DNA from: CAYPFY01 sp964410105
GTDB lineage: Bacteria; Bacteroidota; Ignavibacteria; UBA10030; SZUA-254
Length of the DNA stretch: 23,333 bases
Reading direction: 5' to 3'
Assembly (NCBI GenBank): GCA_964410105.1
Contig: CAYPFY010000031.1
Span: 1-23,333, forward strand
Below are positions 8,059 to 16,799 of this stretch, one piece after another. Under the pieces are notes generated by a model. It was not told the DNA's origin and ran no database searches. It saw only the letters and a list, made by a program, of their open reading frames with translations. The position numbers and the translations under genes were made by a program. The first letter of the stretch is position 1; every line of letters starts with the position of its first letter.

Positions 8059-10539
8059 ATGATCGGCGCGGTTCTTTCACATTATAAAATCGTTGAAAAG
8101 CTGGGTGAAGGGGGGATGGGCGTAGTCTATAAGGCCCGCGACACCAAACTTGACCGCACTGTCGCACTGAAATTTCTCCCGGCTCATCTGCATGACTCTG
8201 AGGAGGAGAGGGTGAGATTTCTTCAGGAGGCGAAGGCCGCCGCCGCATTGAATCACCCCAACGTCTGCTCCATCATCGATATACAGGAGTATGACTCCCA
8301 GTCTTTTATTGTGATGGAGTTCGTCGACGGGCAGACTCTCCACGAAAAGCTCCAATCGGGCTCCCCTAACCCCAAGTCTGCCGTTGAGATGGGCGTTCAG
8401 ATCGCCCGGGCGCTGGCGCACGCACATCGCCGCAATATCGTCCACCGCGACATTAATACCTCAAATATCATGGTCACCCGGGAGGGGGAAGTCAAGATCA
8501 TGGATTTCGGGCTTGCCGCGCTCGCCGGGAAGGATTCCGGCGCCGTAGCAGGAACCGTGGCGTACATGTCTCCCGAACAGGCCCGGGGGGAAAGACTCGA
8601 TCACCGGACAGATATTTTTTCTTTTGGAGTCATTCTGTTCGAGCTCTCGACCGGCCGCCTGCCTTTTCGGGGCGATCATCCCGCGGCCCTTTCCTATTCG
8701 ATTCTCAATGAAGAGCCTCTTGCCCTCTCGTCGATTCTGCCCAAAGCTCCCCGGTTGCTGGAACGCATTGTTCTCCGGTGCTTGGAGAAAGATCCGGCTA
8801 AAAGGTTCCAGAGCGCCGATGAGATTGTCGCCGAATTACGCAAACTTCAGCAGGAGCTTACCGGAGCAACAGGCATTCCCGCGACGCCGAAACAGATCAG
8901 CCTGCGTCAGCTGACGTTCGCCGAAGCGGTCGAAGAATACCCCGTCTGGTCGCCCGATGGCACGAGGCTTGTCTTCTCGAGGGAGTTTCAGGGTTACACC
9001 AAGCTTTTCCTGAAAAACCTTGCCGACGGGAGGGAACTGCAACTCACAAAAGGTTCCGTGGATGATATTCAGCCGGCATGGTCTCCCGACGGTGCACGGG
9101 TTCTCTTCGTCAGATCTCGCCAGCCCAACGGTAAGCTCGAGCCCGCCGATATTTTTTCATATTACACCGGCGGCGACATCTGGGCCTGCGACGTCAAATC
9201 CGGCAAGGAACAGAAATTCATCGAGAACTGCTTCAATCCCTCCTTTTCTCCCGACGGCTCCTGGATCGCAGTCGATGCCTCCCTCGCCGGGCCGCGGAGG
9301 ATCTGGCTCCTCGATGCCCGCGGAAGGAATCCCCGCCAACTGACCTCCGATGTCTCCGAAGCGGTGATGCACCTCGCGCCCCGGTGGTCGCACGATGGTT
9401 CCAGAATTGTTTTCCAGAATGTGGAAAGGGTGAGATTTGATGTTCGCATCGTCGACGTGGGTTCGGGAAAGATGGATTGGGTCACTGACGATACTATTCA
9501 GGATGTCTACCCCGTCTGGTCGCCGTCAGGCACCGATATCATTCTTTCTTCGTTTCGGAGCGGCGGCTTGAATATCTGGTCTATCCCGGTCGGAAAGGGA
9601 GCGGGATCGGCCCGGCAGCTGACCATCGGCGCTGGACAGGATATACAACCGAATGTTTCGCCGGATGGTACCAGGCTTGTTTACTCGACCGTGAAACTTA
9701 ACGCAGATCTCTGGAAACTCCCCATCAATCCGTCGACAGGGTTGGCCGCAGGCCCCCCTGAGCCTCTCATCGTGAGTACCCGGGAGGAAAGCCGGGGCGC
9801 GTGGTCGCCGGACGGAACCATGATCGCTTTCAATTCAGACCGGTCGGGCGATATGAATATCTGGGTATTCTCCGCTGCCGATGAATCAGTACGCCAGATC
9901 ACCAGCGGCGCCGGGGGGGATTTTCAGCCGAACTGGTCTCCCGATGGGAAGCAGCTTTCATTTTTTTCGGCCCGCTCTGGAAGGCCGGAGATCTGGATCG
10001 CGGAGCTTGCAACCGGGCAGGCCAGACAGCTGACAAGCGATGCTTCGCTGAAAATCAATCCATTCTTTTCGCCCGACGGCAGGTCTATAGCCTACCACTC
10101 AGACAGGGCCGGCAGGCTCGAGCCCTGGATCATGAACTCAGACGGGACAGACCAGCATCGCCTGGCAGAGATGGAAACGAGCGGCCACTTCCTGCGATGG
10201 TTCAGGGACGGGAAATCGGTGCTTTTCCGCTCTCCCAATCCAATAAGCCCGGGTCTCTGGTCTGCATCTCGGAGCGGTGGCGACCCAGTCTTTCGCTGTG
10301 CGCCGAAAGGAGGAGCGCATATCTCTCTGTCCCCGGATGATAAGCTGGTGATGGACGTCGTCGACCACAAAGAGATCTGGGTGACACAGATCGAGGGAGG
10401 AGGGGCAAAGCCCGTCTTTAAGTTCGACGACCAGCAGGTGCGAATCGATTATCCCGTCTGGTCGCCCGACGGCCGGTGGGTTCTGTTTGACCGCGTCAAA
10501 CCGCAGGGGGGAAATATCTGGCTGATGGAGAATTTTTGA
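8059..10539 (+). CDS. Ser/Thr protein kinase-like protein fused to a TolB/PD40 beta-propeller (kinase 1, atypical catalytic loop)
   Basis: This is an 826-residue protein. The kinase domain spans about 9-275: glycine loop GEGGMG (16-21), ATP Lys38 in VALK, HRD at 129-131, DFG at 149-151, SPE at 171-173. The catalytic-loop Lys is absent: the sequence is HRDINTSN, where both neighbouring kinases have HRDxK. The activation loop is also short and lacks the Thr/Ser cluster of kinase 2. Residues about 295-826 contain roughly twelve WSPDG-type PD40 repeats (PVWSPDGTRLVFS, PAWSPDGARVLFV and so on), as in TolB-like propellers. No transmembrane segment separates the two parts, so the whole protein should be cytoplasmic. 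ATG 8059 is chosen because the next residues (MIGAVLSHYKIVEKLGEGG) align with the starts of the other two kinases. It is 60 bp upstream of kinase 2 and probably co-transcribed. It may be a pseudokinase or weak kinase. Confidence 0.88.
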   Translation: MIGAVLSHYKIVEKLGEGGMGVVYKARDTKLDRTVALKFLPAHLHDSEEERVRFLQEAKAAAALNHPNVCSIIDIQEYDSQSFIVMEFVDGQTLHEKLQSGSPNPKSAVEMGVQIARALAHAHRRNIVHRDINTSNIMVTREGEVKIMDFGLAALAGKDSGAVAGTVAYMSPEQARGERLDHRTDIFSFGVILFELSTGRLPFRGDHPAALSYSILNEEPLALSSILPKAPRLLERIVLRCLEKDPAKRFQSADEIVAELRKLQQELTGATGIPATPKQISLRQLTFAEAVEEYPVWSPDGTRLVFSREFQGYTKLFLKNLADGRELQLTKGSVDDIQPAWSPDGARVLFVRSRQPNGKLEPADIFSYYTGGDIWACDVKSGKEQKFIENCFNPSFSPDGSWIAVDASLAGPRRIWLLDARGRNPRQLTSDVSEAVMHLAPRWSHDGSRIVFQNVERVRFDVRIVDVGSGKMDWVTDDTIQDVYPVWSPSGTDIILSSFRSGGLNIWSIPVGKGAGSARQLTIGAGQDIQPNVSPDGTRLVYSTVKLNADLWKLPINPSTGLAAGPPEPLIVSTREESRGAWSPDGTMIAFNSDRSGDMNIWVFSAADESVRQITSGAGGDFQPNWSPDGKQLSFFSARSGRPEIWIAELATGQARQLTSDASLKINPFFSPDGRSIAYHSDRAGRLEPWIMNSDGTDQHRLAEMETSGHFLRWFRDGKSVLFRSPNPISPGLWSASRSGGDPVFRCAPKGGAHISLSPDDKLVMDVVDHKEIWVTQIEGGGAKPVFKFDDQQVRIDYPVWSPDGRWVLFDRVKPQGGNIWLMENF

Positions 10540-10599
10540 CGGCCTGATTCCCCCTCGCCTCATGCATGCGTCCAGACTATTCCCATTGACAATCCCCAG

Positions 10600-13170
10600 A
10601 TGACCGGCGAGGTTATACTACACTATAAGATTATCGAGAAACTCGGCGAGGGGGGGATGGGTGTAGTCTATAAGGCAGAAGATCTTCGGCTCAAACGGAT
10701 CGTTGCGCTAAAATTTCTGCCGCATCATCTGACCCGCACACAGGAGGAACAGGCCCGGTTTCGACAGGAGGCACAGGCTGCCGGCACGCTCAACCACCCG
10801 AATATCTGCACGATCCACGCCATCGAAGAGTTTGAAGGGAATCTTTTCATCACGATGGAGTATGTCGAGGGGGCAACCCTCCGGCAAAAAATCCCGCTCC
10901 AGAAGGTTCAGGATGCGCTTTCGTACGCTGTTCAGATCGGAGAGGCCCTCCACGAAGCGCATTCGAAGGGGATAGTCCACCGCGATGTTAAAGCCGACAA
11001 TATGATGGTGAACAACAGGAATCAGATCAAGGTGATGGACTTCGGTCTTGCAAAGCTGAAGGGTTCAGTGAAACTGACCAGAACGTCAAGTACCGTCGGC
11101 ACGCTGGCCTATATGTCCCCCGAACAGATCGCGGGGGAGGAGGTGGACGCGCGCTCGGATGTCTTCTCATTCGGTGTCCTGCTCAATGAAATGTTAACCG
11201 GAAAAACCCCCTTCAGGGGCGAGCATGAGGCGGCGATGATGTACTCGATCGTGAATGAGGAGCCTGAGCCGATAACACGCCATATCCCGGATGCCCCGCC
11301 CGGTCTGCTTCATGTTCTGGACCGTGCTCTCGAGAAAAACAGAGAGGACCGGTATCAAACAGCCCAGGATATGGTTATCGATATCCGTCGCCTCATAAAG
11401 GAGTCGACAAGGGTTACGCGCTCATTCCCCGTTCAACCGGGTGCAGTCACCCCGGAGGCGAAGAAAGTATCCCTGCGGTCTTGGGTGCATCCTCCCCGAA
11501 TTTTTGTGTTGATTGCCGCGTCGCTGATCGTCGCCGGATTGGTTCTTCTTATAACCAGAAAACGGGGGGAAAGCATAAATCCCAATATGACTTTCAGGGT
11601 GCTTTCAATTCCCCTCACTCAGGTTTACTATCCCGGGCTTTCCCCGGACGGCAACTGGACCGCCTTCCCAGCGGTTGACGCCGGGGGAACGTGGGATATT
11701 TACTTTATGAATACCGCAGGGAGCGAGCCCCGGCGCATCACGAACGACTCGAGCGCTCTTACACAGGGGGCGGATGTTTCCGCCGACGGCAATCAAATTG
11801 TCTATGATCTTTTTGATCTGAAGGCTCAGAGGATCCGTGTGTGCGTCGTATCGTCGCTCGGGGGGCTGAGCCGGAGGATCGCCGACGGTGGGTTTATTCC
11901 CCGCTGGCGCCCCGACGGCGCGCGGATCGGCTTTCTCAAGAACGACGAAAGTCTCTCCCGAAGCCAGTCAGGGAAGCTGGAAATATGGAGCATACACCCC
12001 GACGGATCCGATGCGAAACTCGAATTTATCGACAGCCTCTCCAGCCGGGGTCGCTACTCGCTCTCCTATTCCCCGGATGGGAATTCCGTCGCCTGGATCA
12101 GATCTTTTCCTCAAGGGTACCAGGAGGTCTTTACGCGCAATCTCCAGGATGGTCGGGAAGTCCAGATGACCTTCGACAAAAAAAATATCGACGAGGTGTG
12201 CTGGACCCGCCAGGATGAGATCCTTTTTTCTTCGAATAAAAACGGCAATACAAATCTCTGGCTTGTGCCGTCCACTGGCGGACAGCCTGTCCAGATCACC
12301 AGAGGCGGCGGGCCGGATATCGGCATGAAAATCTCGACGGACGGAAAAAAGCTTCTTTACCTCGAGCAGCAGAAAGTGGGACATGTGTGGCTGGGGAGCA
12401 TCGATGGATCGAATGCCCGGCAGGTGACGTTCGACGACCGGCAGATCAATTCGGTATCGCTCTCTCCCGACGGGAACCAGATTCTGTTTGAAATGGGGGA
12501 CGCCGACCCTCTGAAACCGACGACCTCACTCTACCTCATGGACCGGAACGGAGCCGATCGGAGAAAGATTACATCCGGATTTGGTGTCGTCACGTCAGCT
12601 TCCTTTTCCCCGGACGGGAAATGGATCTCGTATCTGACGCGCGCCGCCGGAGAACCGGTCGATTCACTAAAAGCCTTTGTGCTCGAGAGTGCAAACCCCG
12701 GGGCGCCGCGATTCGTCGGGAAGGGGACGATGGTTCAATGGTCCCCTGCGGGAGAAATCGTGCTTCTTTCGGGCATGAAATCGATGCTCCTTCCCCTCGA
12801 CGGACCGGGGCAAAAGTTTTATGAGGATTCAACCTTTGCCATTCCAATCCCTGGGGAAAATGTCTTCTATCAGGATTTTCGGGAGGGCCGGGCCGGGATG
12901 TGGATCGCACCCAGGGCGAATCCTGAAATGCGCCGTAAGGTGTCATCTCTCCCCAATGCCGCCCTTTCGCCGGATGGCGCTTTGTGTCTCGAGCCCCGCA
13001 CGGTCGGCGAAGTCCGGGCAATTCCCCTCCCCGACGGAAACCCTACCTCTCTTAAGTTTCCCGGGATCAGCCTCGAGTCAAATCTCGGTATCAGGTCCGA
13101 CGGGAAAGAGATCGTGTATGTGGATGTCCGTATCAGCGGCCGTCTCGTGATGATTGAAAATTTGCACTGA
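10600..13170 (+). CDS. Membrane Ser/Thr protein kinase with periplasmic PD40 propeller (kinase 2)
   Basis: This is an 856-residue PknB-type kinase. All catalytic motifs are present: GEGGMG (16-21), Lys38, HRDVKADN (127-134), DFG (147-149), an activation loop rich in Thr/Ser (LTRTSSTVGT), and SPE. A single transmembrane helix at about 301-321 (IFVLIAASLIVAGLVLLI) is followed by the positively charged TRKRG. The outer part (about 335-856) is a series of SPDG/SADG PD40 repeats forming a propeller. The TRKRG just after the helix is at odds with a simple positive-inside rule, so the topology (kinase inside, propeller outside) is the family expectation rather than proven. The propeller probably senses a ligand or envelope state and controls the kinase. 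ATG 10600 begins the conserved MTGEVILHYKIIEKLGEGG. It probably forms an operon with kinase 1. Confidence 0.9.
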   Translation: MTGEVILHYKIIEKLGEGGMGVVYKAEDLRLKRIVALKFLPHHLTRTQEEQARFRQEAQAAGTLNHPNICTIHAIEEFEGNLFITMEYVEGATLRQKIPLQKVQDALSYAVQIGEALHEAHSKGIVHRDVKADNMMVNNRNQIKVMDFGLAKLKGSVKLTRTSSTVGTLAYMSPEQIAGEEVDARSDVFSFGVLLNEMLTGKTPFRGEHEAAMMYSIVNEEPEPITRHIPDAPPGLLHVLDRALEKNREDRYQTAQDMVIDIRRLIKESTRVTRSFPVQPGAVTPEAKKVSLRSWVHPPRIFVLIAASLIVAGLVLLITRKRGESINPNMTFRVLSIPLTQVYYPGLSPDGNWTAFPAVDAGGTWDIYFMNTAGSEPRRITNDSSALTQGADVSADGNQIVYDLFDLKAQRIRVCVVSSLGGLSRRIADGGFIPRWRPDGARIGFLKNDESLSRSQSGKLEIWSIHPDGSDAKLEFIDSLSSRGRYSLSYSPDGNSVAWIRSFPQGYQEVFTRNLQDGREVQMTFDKKNIDEVCWTRQDEILFSSNKNGNTNLWLVPSTGGQPVQITRGGGPDIGMKISTDGKKLLYLEQQKVGHVWLGSIDGSNARQVTFDDRQINSVSLSPDGNQILFEMGDADPLKPTTSLYLMDRNGADRRKITSGFGVVTSASFSPDGKWISYLTRAAGEPVDSLKAFVLESANPGAPRFVGKGTMVQWSPAGEIVLLSGMKSMLLPLDGPGQKFYEDSTFAIPIPGENVFYQDFREGRAGMWIAPRANPEMRRKVSSLPNAALSPDGALCLEPRTVGEVRAIPLPDGNPTSLKFPGISLESNLGIRSDGKEIVYVDVRISGRLVMIENLH

Positions 13171-13618
13171 TCGGTCGATAAGGCAGCTGAGAACGTGAGT
13201 GTATCGTAAAGTTTAAGCTTCGGAAACAACGGCCTGAACGCGATCAGGATCTGTTTCAACGGGGCTCACCCCGCCTCCCAGGCTTTCACGTGCTTGTGAA
13301 GCGTGTCAGAATCATGAAAAGCATGGGCGCGAGGTTTGACAATCTGGCGCAGGCATCCTGCTGGTGACCAGAAGACCGAGGGAAGATCGACCTGTCTCAT
13401 CGCCTCAGGAATCCGGCTGTAAAACATCACTGGATGAACCTTCAATCCTGGCGAATTTTGTCTATGTACGGATCAACGCGATGTCAGGGGCTCATTGCGC
13501 AGACGAGCATGAGATTTGCCGCGTACTCGATTGACATTTTCAGGTCTTTCGAGCTGACACGCGCACGTTTCGGTCAGGTCGAAATACCCGACCGCACAAA
13601 TTAGGGCTGTGCCCACTT
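13171..13618. other. Gene-poor stretch after kinase 2; possible degraded coding sequence
   Basis: No convincing gene or T-tract terminator is visible in these 448 bp. On the minus strand a 53-codon frame starting MFYSRIPEAMRQVDLPSVFW and ending TLHKHVKAWEAG, and a shorter upstream frame (SSKDLKMSIEYAANLMLVC), read somewhat protein-like. I recognise no family and see no ribosome binding site. Two small hairpins (CGGGG-CTCA-CCCCG near 13260, and GGTCG/CGACC near 13577-13594) have no T-tract. It may be decayed DNA. Confidence 0.35.
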
Positions 13619-13648
13619 TTGACATTCTCTGAATATTTTTATTAAAAT
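13619..13648 (+). promoter_or_regulatory. Sigma70-like promoter of the chimeric ORF
   Basis: TTGACA (13619-13624, perfect consensus) and TAAAAT (13643-13648) are separated by 18 bp. The predicted start near 13655 lies about 27 nt before the TTG at 13682. The surrounding AT-rich sequence contrasts with the GC-richer DNA upstream. Confidence 0.5.
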
Positions 13649-13681
13649 GTCCCTATGTGATACTCCTTCCCACGAACAATA

Positions 13682-14197
13682 TTGAAATACGAATCCTCAT
13701 ATCAGCTTATTGTATGGACAGTTCACTTGCTAGTTTTCAATCTCGTGGGAATATGTCCCAAGGCAGGTGCGCAGATATTGTCTTTCAAAACATACTCGGC
13801 AAAAGATGGACTACCTTCAAATGACGTAGGCGCAATTTGCCAGGATTCCCGAGGTTACATGTGGTTCGGAACAACAGACGGTATAAGTGTTTTTGATGGT
13901 CAAGCGTTTAAGGATTACTCAACGACCTACACCTATATCGCCCCGGTCTCATGGTACACTATCGGTCATGTCACTAAGGGACGTGCGGAACTGAATTTTT
14001 CGGAGTGGGGAAGATATGGCTTGCGCAAGAAGGATACTCGTCTCAAAGCAATTTGCGATCAATGCCAACGTGGTGAGATGCCGATTCCTTCGTATGCGCT
14101 CGTACATCCAGGGGTCAGGCTTTCGCCCGATGAGGTGAAAAGGATTTGTGAATGGACTGCTGAAGAGAGAAACCGCTTACCGGCAGAACATCGATGA
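13682..14197 (+). CDS. Chimeric ORF: sensor-propeller N-terminus joined to a haem-binding domain lacking CxxCH
   Basis: This is a 171-codon frame starting at TTG 13682. Residues 1-31 are a signal peptide (LIVWTVHLLVFNLVGI...AGAQ). Residues 33-82 match the first repeat of the two-component regulator propeller found at the N-terminus of large hybrid histidine kinases (FKTYSAKDGLPSNDV, DSRGYMWFGTTDGISVFDG). From about residue 84 the sequence changes to the C-terminal half of the haem-binding domain family (IAPVSWYTIGHVTKGRAELNFSEWG, then GEMPIPSY, LHP-like LVHPG, CEWT). Family members carry CxxCH just before this block; here it is missing and replaced by the propeller piece. The frame is open through the junction (about 13925-13935). 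It is therefore probably a deletion or recombination product and not a functional cytochrome, though it has a promoter and may be expressed. It is convergent with the phosphoesterase gene. Confidence 0.7.
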   Translation: MKYESSYQLIVWTVHLLVFNLVGICPKAGAQILSFKTYSAKDGLPSNDVGAICQDSRGYMWFGTTDGISVFDGQAFKDYSTTYTYIAPVSWYTIGHVTKGRAELNFSEWGRYGLRKKDTRLKAICDQCQRGEMPIPSYALVHPGVRLSPDEVKRICEWTAEERNRLPAEHR

Positions 14198-14250
14198 GGG
14201 CGGCGGCGCGGTGTGTGACCCGGCAATCTCCCTCCTGGCATATCACCCTA

Positions 14251-16671
14251 TCAATCGTCGCCCGGCACCGAGCGGAGGAAGGCTCCCCTCCTTGCGGGCG
14301 GAATGACCGAACCTTCTCCTCGCACTGCCTCCCACAATATTCTGTTCATCTCCTCTGAGGGGACGCGATCGGCTTGAGATAAATCAAATCCTTCCGAGCG
14401 CTTCATCAAGTTGGTCTCTGCAATATTGCGGTCGTCAAGATTTATGTGCGCGGGTCGCGCCTGAAAGGCTGAACCATCGACCGCCTCCTGAAAGCAACGC
14501 CACATCGGCCCCGCCGCCGCGTCATATTGGCTCATGGGCGGAAGCCCCAGAATCAATTCCATGGTCCTGAGCATCGAAGAGGTAGAATACAGAGTATGGT
14601 CGACTGCATGACGTCTGACGCGTCCACCGACAACAAAAGCGATGCTTCGGTGCGCGTCGACATGATCAGGGCCATCCTGAGCGTCATCTTCAATAACGAA
14701 GACGACGCTCTCCTTCCAAAGAGAGCTGTGCGAAATATGTTCGACGAATTTACCGAGGGCGAAATCATTGTCGGCTACGGCAGCAAAGGGCGTAAATGCC
14801 CCCTTTGCCAAGGCGCTTGTGTGATCATTCGGAAGGTAAACGATGCTCAGGGCCGGTACCGCATTCACGGCAAGAAGCGAATCGAAATCGTGCTCCCAGA
14901 TTCTTTCGCGGGTCGTGTCCCGTATCTCTAAATTCCACCCCGGGTATGCAGGGCATGTGTGTTCGGCGAGCACAGGGAGCCGAGGAGTTCCTTCGTCTGC
15001 AAATTCCCCGTAATTTCTGAAGGGGATATTGTGCGCCGTGCAATTATCCCAGATAAATCCCGCCCGCGGAAGGGCGATTGAACGATTCCCGATATAATCA
15101 TAATTGCCTCCCCTTCCCCCATATCGGGTCGGCCACGTTTTTTCAATGTAATCGTTTGCGTACGCTGCCGTGCTCCAGTTATGCCCATCAGCGCTTACCT
15201 CGCCGTCGACGTAGAAATTATCGAGAAGGACGAATTCCCTCGCGAGCGCGTGTTCATTGGGAGTGATACGCTCAGGGAACAGGCACAACGAGGTGTCGCC
15301 GTTTCCACGCGGATCATCCGCCAGCACTTGATCGTACGTCCGGTTTTCCTTGATGACATAAAAGACATGTGTTATCGGCGAGGCATCCCCCGGACGGAGA
15401 GGAACCGGATTGCCGGGCTCCCGACCAATTCCACCATCCTCCAGTTTTTTGTAGGGGGTGTTACGGTACACAACCTGCGAGTATCCGGCAAGTTGACGAT
15501 CATTCGGTTCCGCAAGAACGCTGATTGTTCCCCGAAAGAGACTTCCAATATACTGTTCATGGATGTCCTCAGCTTTGCCGCGTCGCTGTGCAGGATTCGG
15601 GCCTTTGGGATTGGGGAGGGAAGTGAGTCCTTTCCCGTTCGCGATCCACAATTGATTGTGGACAACTCGGACACAGGTCGGATACCACCCTGTGGGGATA
15701 AAGCCTTTTGACATGCTGTGACCGGGATGTCTCACGTCAAAGACGGCGAGACAATTATTGTCGGCATTCGCAATGTAAAGCGTCCCGTCATCGTCGCTCA
15801 GGGCGATACTATTGGTCGTACTTCCTTCAAGGGAATGCGGGTAAAGCGCCGCATCAAGCGTTTCCAGCACAGTGAAGTGGGTGGCATCGATGACGGAGAC
15901 ACTGTTGTCCTGTGAATTTGCGGCGAAGAGATACCGGCCGTCGCTCGTCAGGCAAAGATCGTTCGGATGATCGCCCGCCTGGATGCGAGCACGCATTGTG
16001 TCCATTTCAGTGTCGTAGGCAACGATTTTGTCCGTGCCCCAGAGCGAAACGTAGAGGGTTTGACGGGTCGGGGAAAGGATGCATGTGTATGCTTCAGCCC
16101 CCAGAGCAATTTTCCGGAGGATGGATTTTGTTCCGCGATCGATGATGTACAATGAACTGTCTTCCTTCGTCACGACGTACAGACGGCTCCTGGTATCGTC
16201 GAGGGCAAGTCCCGTAGGGGAAATCTTCACCGGCCAGGGTTTTCCCAAGACGATACTATCTTCGAGTCTCAACTTATCATTGCTTACATCAAAGACGAAG
16301 ATGGAATTGAGATTTCCTCCCGATACGTAAAGGCGACGATCGTCATCTGAAAACTGGAGCCCGAGCCATGATTGTCGGAGAGAAATGCTGTCGATTACGC
16401 GGGCGTTTTCGCCATCGATCAATTCGATTGACTGGTCGCTCTTGCCGTTGTTGGTCACCGCTATCCGGCGCCTGTTGCGATTGACAGCGAGATTCAACGG
16501 GAGATCTCCGACCCGAAGGGAGCGACCGACCGGAGTGAGATGCCACCCGTTCGGCAGGAATACGCGGCTACGCTCGATGTCAGCCAGGGACGGAATAATG
16601 CCTGTGTGACAACCGATCCCTCCAAAAAGGAGGATCAGAATGGAAGGCAGAGTTATAACTTTGATGGACAC
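14251..16671 (-). CDS. YVTN beta-propeller / phosphoesterase (alkaline phosphatase superfamily) lipoprotein
   Basis: This is an 806-residue protein when started at GTG 16671, the start that gives a proper lipoprotein signal (MSIKVITLPSILILLFGGIGC, Cys21); an in-frame ATG at 16764 would add 31 residues unlike any signal peptide. Residues about 50-350 hold YVTN-type propeller repeats (RRIAVTNNGK, RLYVSGGN, RYLFAANSQDNSVSVID, GTLYIANADNNCLAVFD). From about 430 the phosphoesterase domain begins (HVFYVIKENRTYDQVL), with the ENRTYD motif carrying the Thr nucleophile and a metal ligand in this superfamily. DDAQDGPDHVDAHRS near 660 supplies further metal ligands. Lipid-anchored and periplasmic or surface exposed, it should hydrolyse phosphoester bonds; substrate unknown. 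It is downstream of the GYD gene and convergent with the chimeric ORF. A 9-bp inverted repeat lies in its leader. Confidence 0.86.
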   Translation of the reverse strand: MSIKVITLPSILILLFGGIGCHTGIIPSLADIERSRVFLPNGWHLTPVGRSLRVGDLPLNLAVNRNRRRIAVTNNGKSDQSIELIDGENARVIDSISLRQSWLGLQFSDDDRRLYVSGGNLNSIFVFDVSNDKLRLEDSIVLGKPWPVKISPTGLALDDTRSRLYVVTKEDSSLYIIDRGTKSILRKIALGAEAYTCILSPTRQTLYVSLWGTDKIVAYDTEMDTMRARIQAGDHPNDLCLTSDGRYLFAANSQDNSVSVIDATHFTVLETLDAALYPHSLEGSTTNSIALSDDDGTLYIANADNNCLAVFDVRHPGHSMSKGFIPTGWYPTCVRVVHNQLWIANGKGLTSLPNPKGPNPAQRRGKAEDIHEQYIGSLFRGTISVLAEPNDRQLAGYSQVVYRNTPYKKLEDGGIGREPGNPVPLRPGDASPITHVFYVIKENRTYDQVLADDPRGNGDTSLCLFPERITPNEHALAREFVLLDNFYVDGEVSADGHNWSTAAYANDYIEKTWPTRYGGRGGNYDYIGNRSIALPRAGFIWDNCTAHNIPFRNYGEFADEGTPRLPVLAEHTCPAYPGWNLEIRDTTRERIWEHDFDSLLAVNAVPALSIVYLPNDHTSALAKGAFTPFAAVADNDFALGKFVEHISHSSLWKESVVFVIEDDAQDGPDHVDAHRSIAFVVGGRVRRHAVDHTLYSTSSMLRTMELILGLPPMSQYDAAAGPMWRCFQEAVDGSAFQARPAHINLDDRNIAETNLMKRSEGFDLSQADRVPSEEMNRILWEAVRGEGSVIPPARRGAFLRSVPGDD

Positions 16672-16696
16672 GAAGCGAAAAGACCTGTCAAAACAC

Positions 16697-16740
16697 CCCG
16701 GCCGTACGATCACAAATCTTTGCTCCCGGAAACGGCCGGG
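16697..16740 (-). repeat. 9-bp inverted repeat in the leader of the phosphoesterase gene
   Basis: CCCGGCCGT (16697-16705) and ACGGCCGGG (16732-16740) are perfect inverted copies 26 bp apart, ending 26 nt upstream of GTG 16671. In RNA this would form a GC-rich stem, followed on the minus strand by GTGTTTTGAC. It could be a leader hairpin or weak attenuator. It overlaps the N-terminal extension rejected for the gene. Confidence 0.4.
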
Positions 16741-16799
16741 CATGCATTCTCTTTCACCGGGCATTCATCTTATGTGATAGGCGCGATCCAGGGATGATG

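Noticed and set aside
15181..15711. A 176-codon plus-strand frame inside the phosphoesterase gene, and another of 134 codons at 14527-14931
   Set aside because: Both are antisense to a gene with clear phosphoesterase and YVTN motifs and show no motif of their own.
16672..16764. A 31-codon N-terminal extension of the phosphoesterase from ATG 16764
   Set aside because: It would bury the lipoprotein signal peptide behind a charged, Arg- and Cys-rich segment and would cover the inverted repeat. GTG 16671 gives a normal lipoprotein N-terminus.
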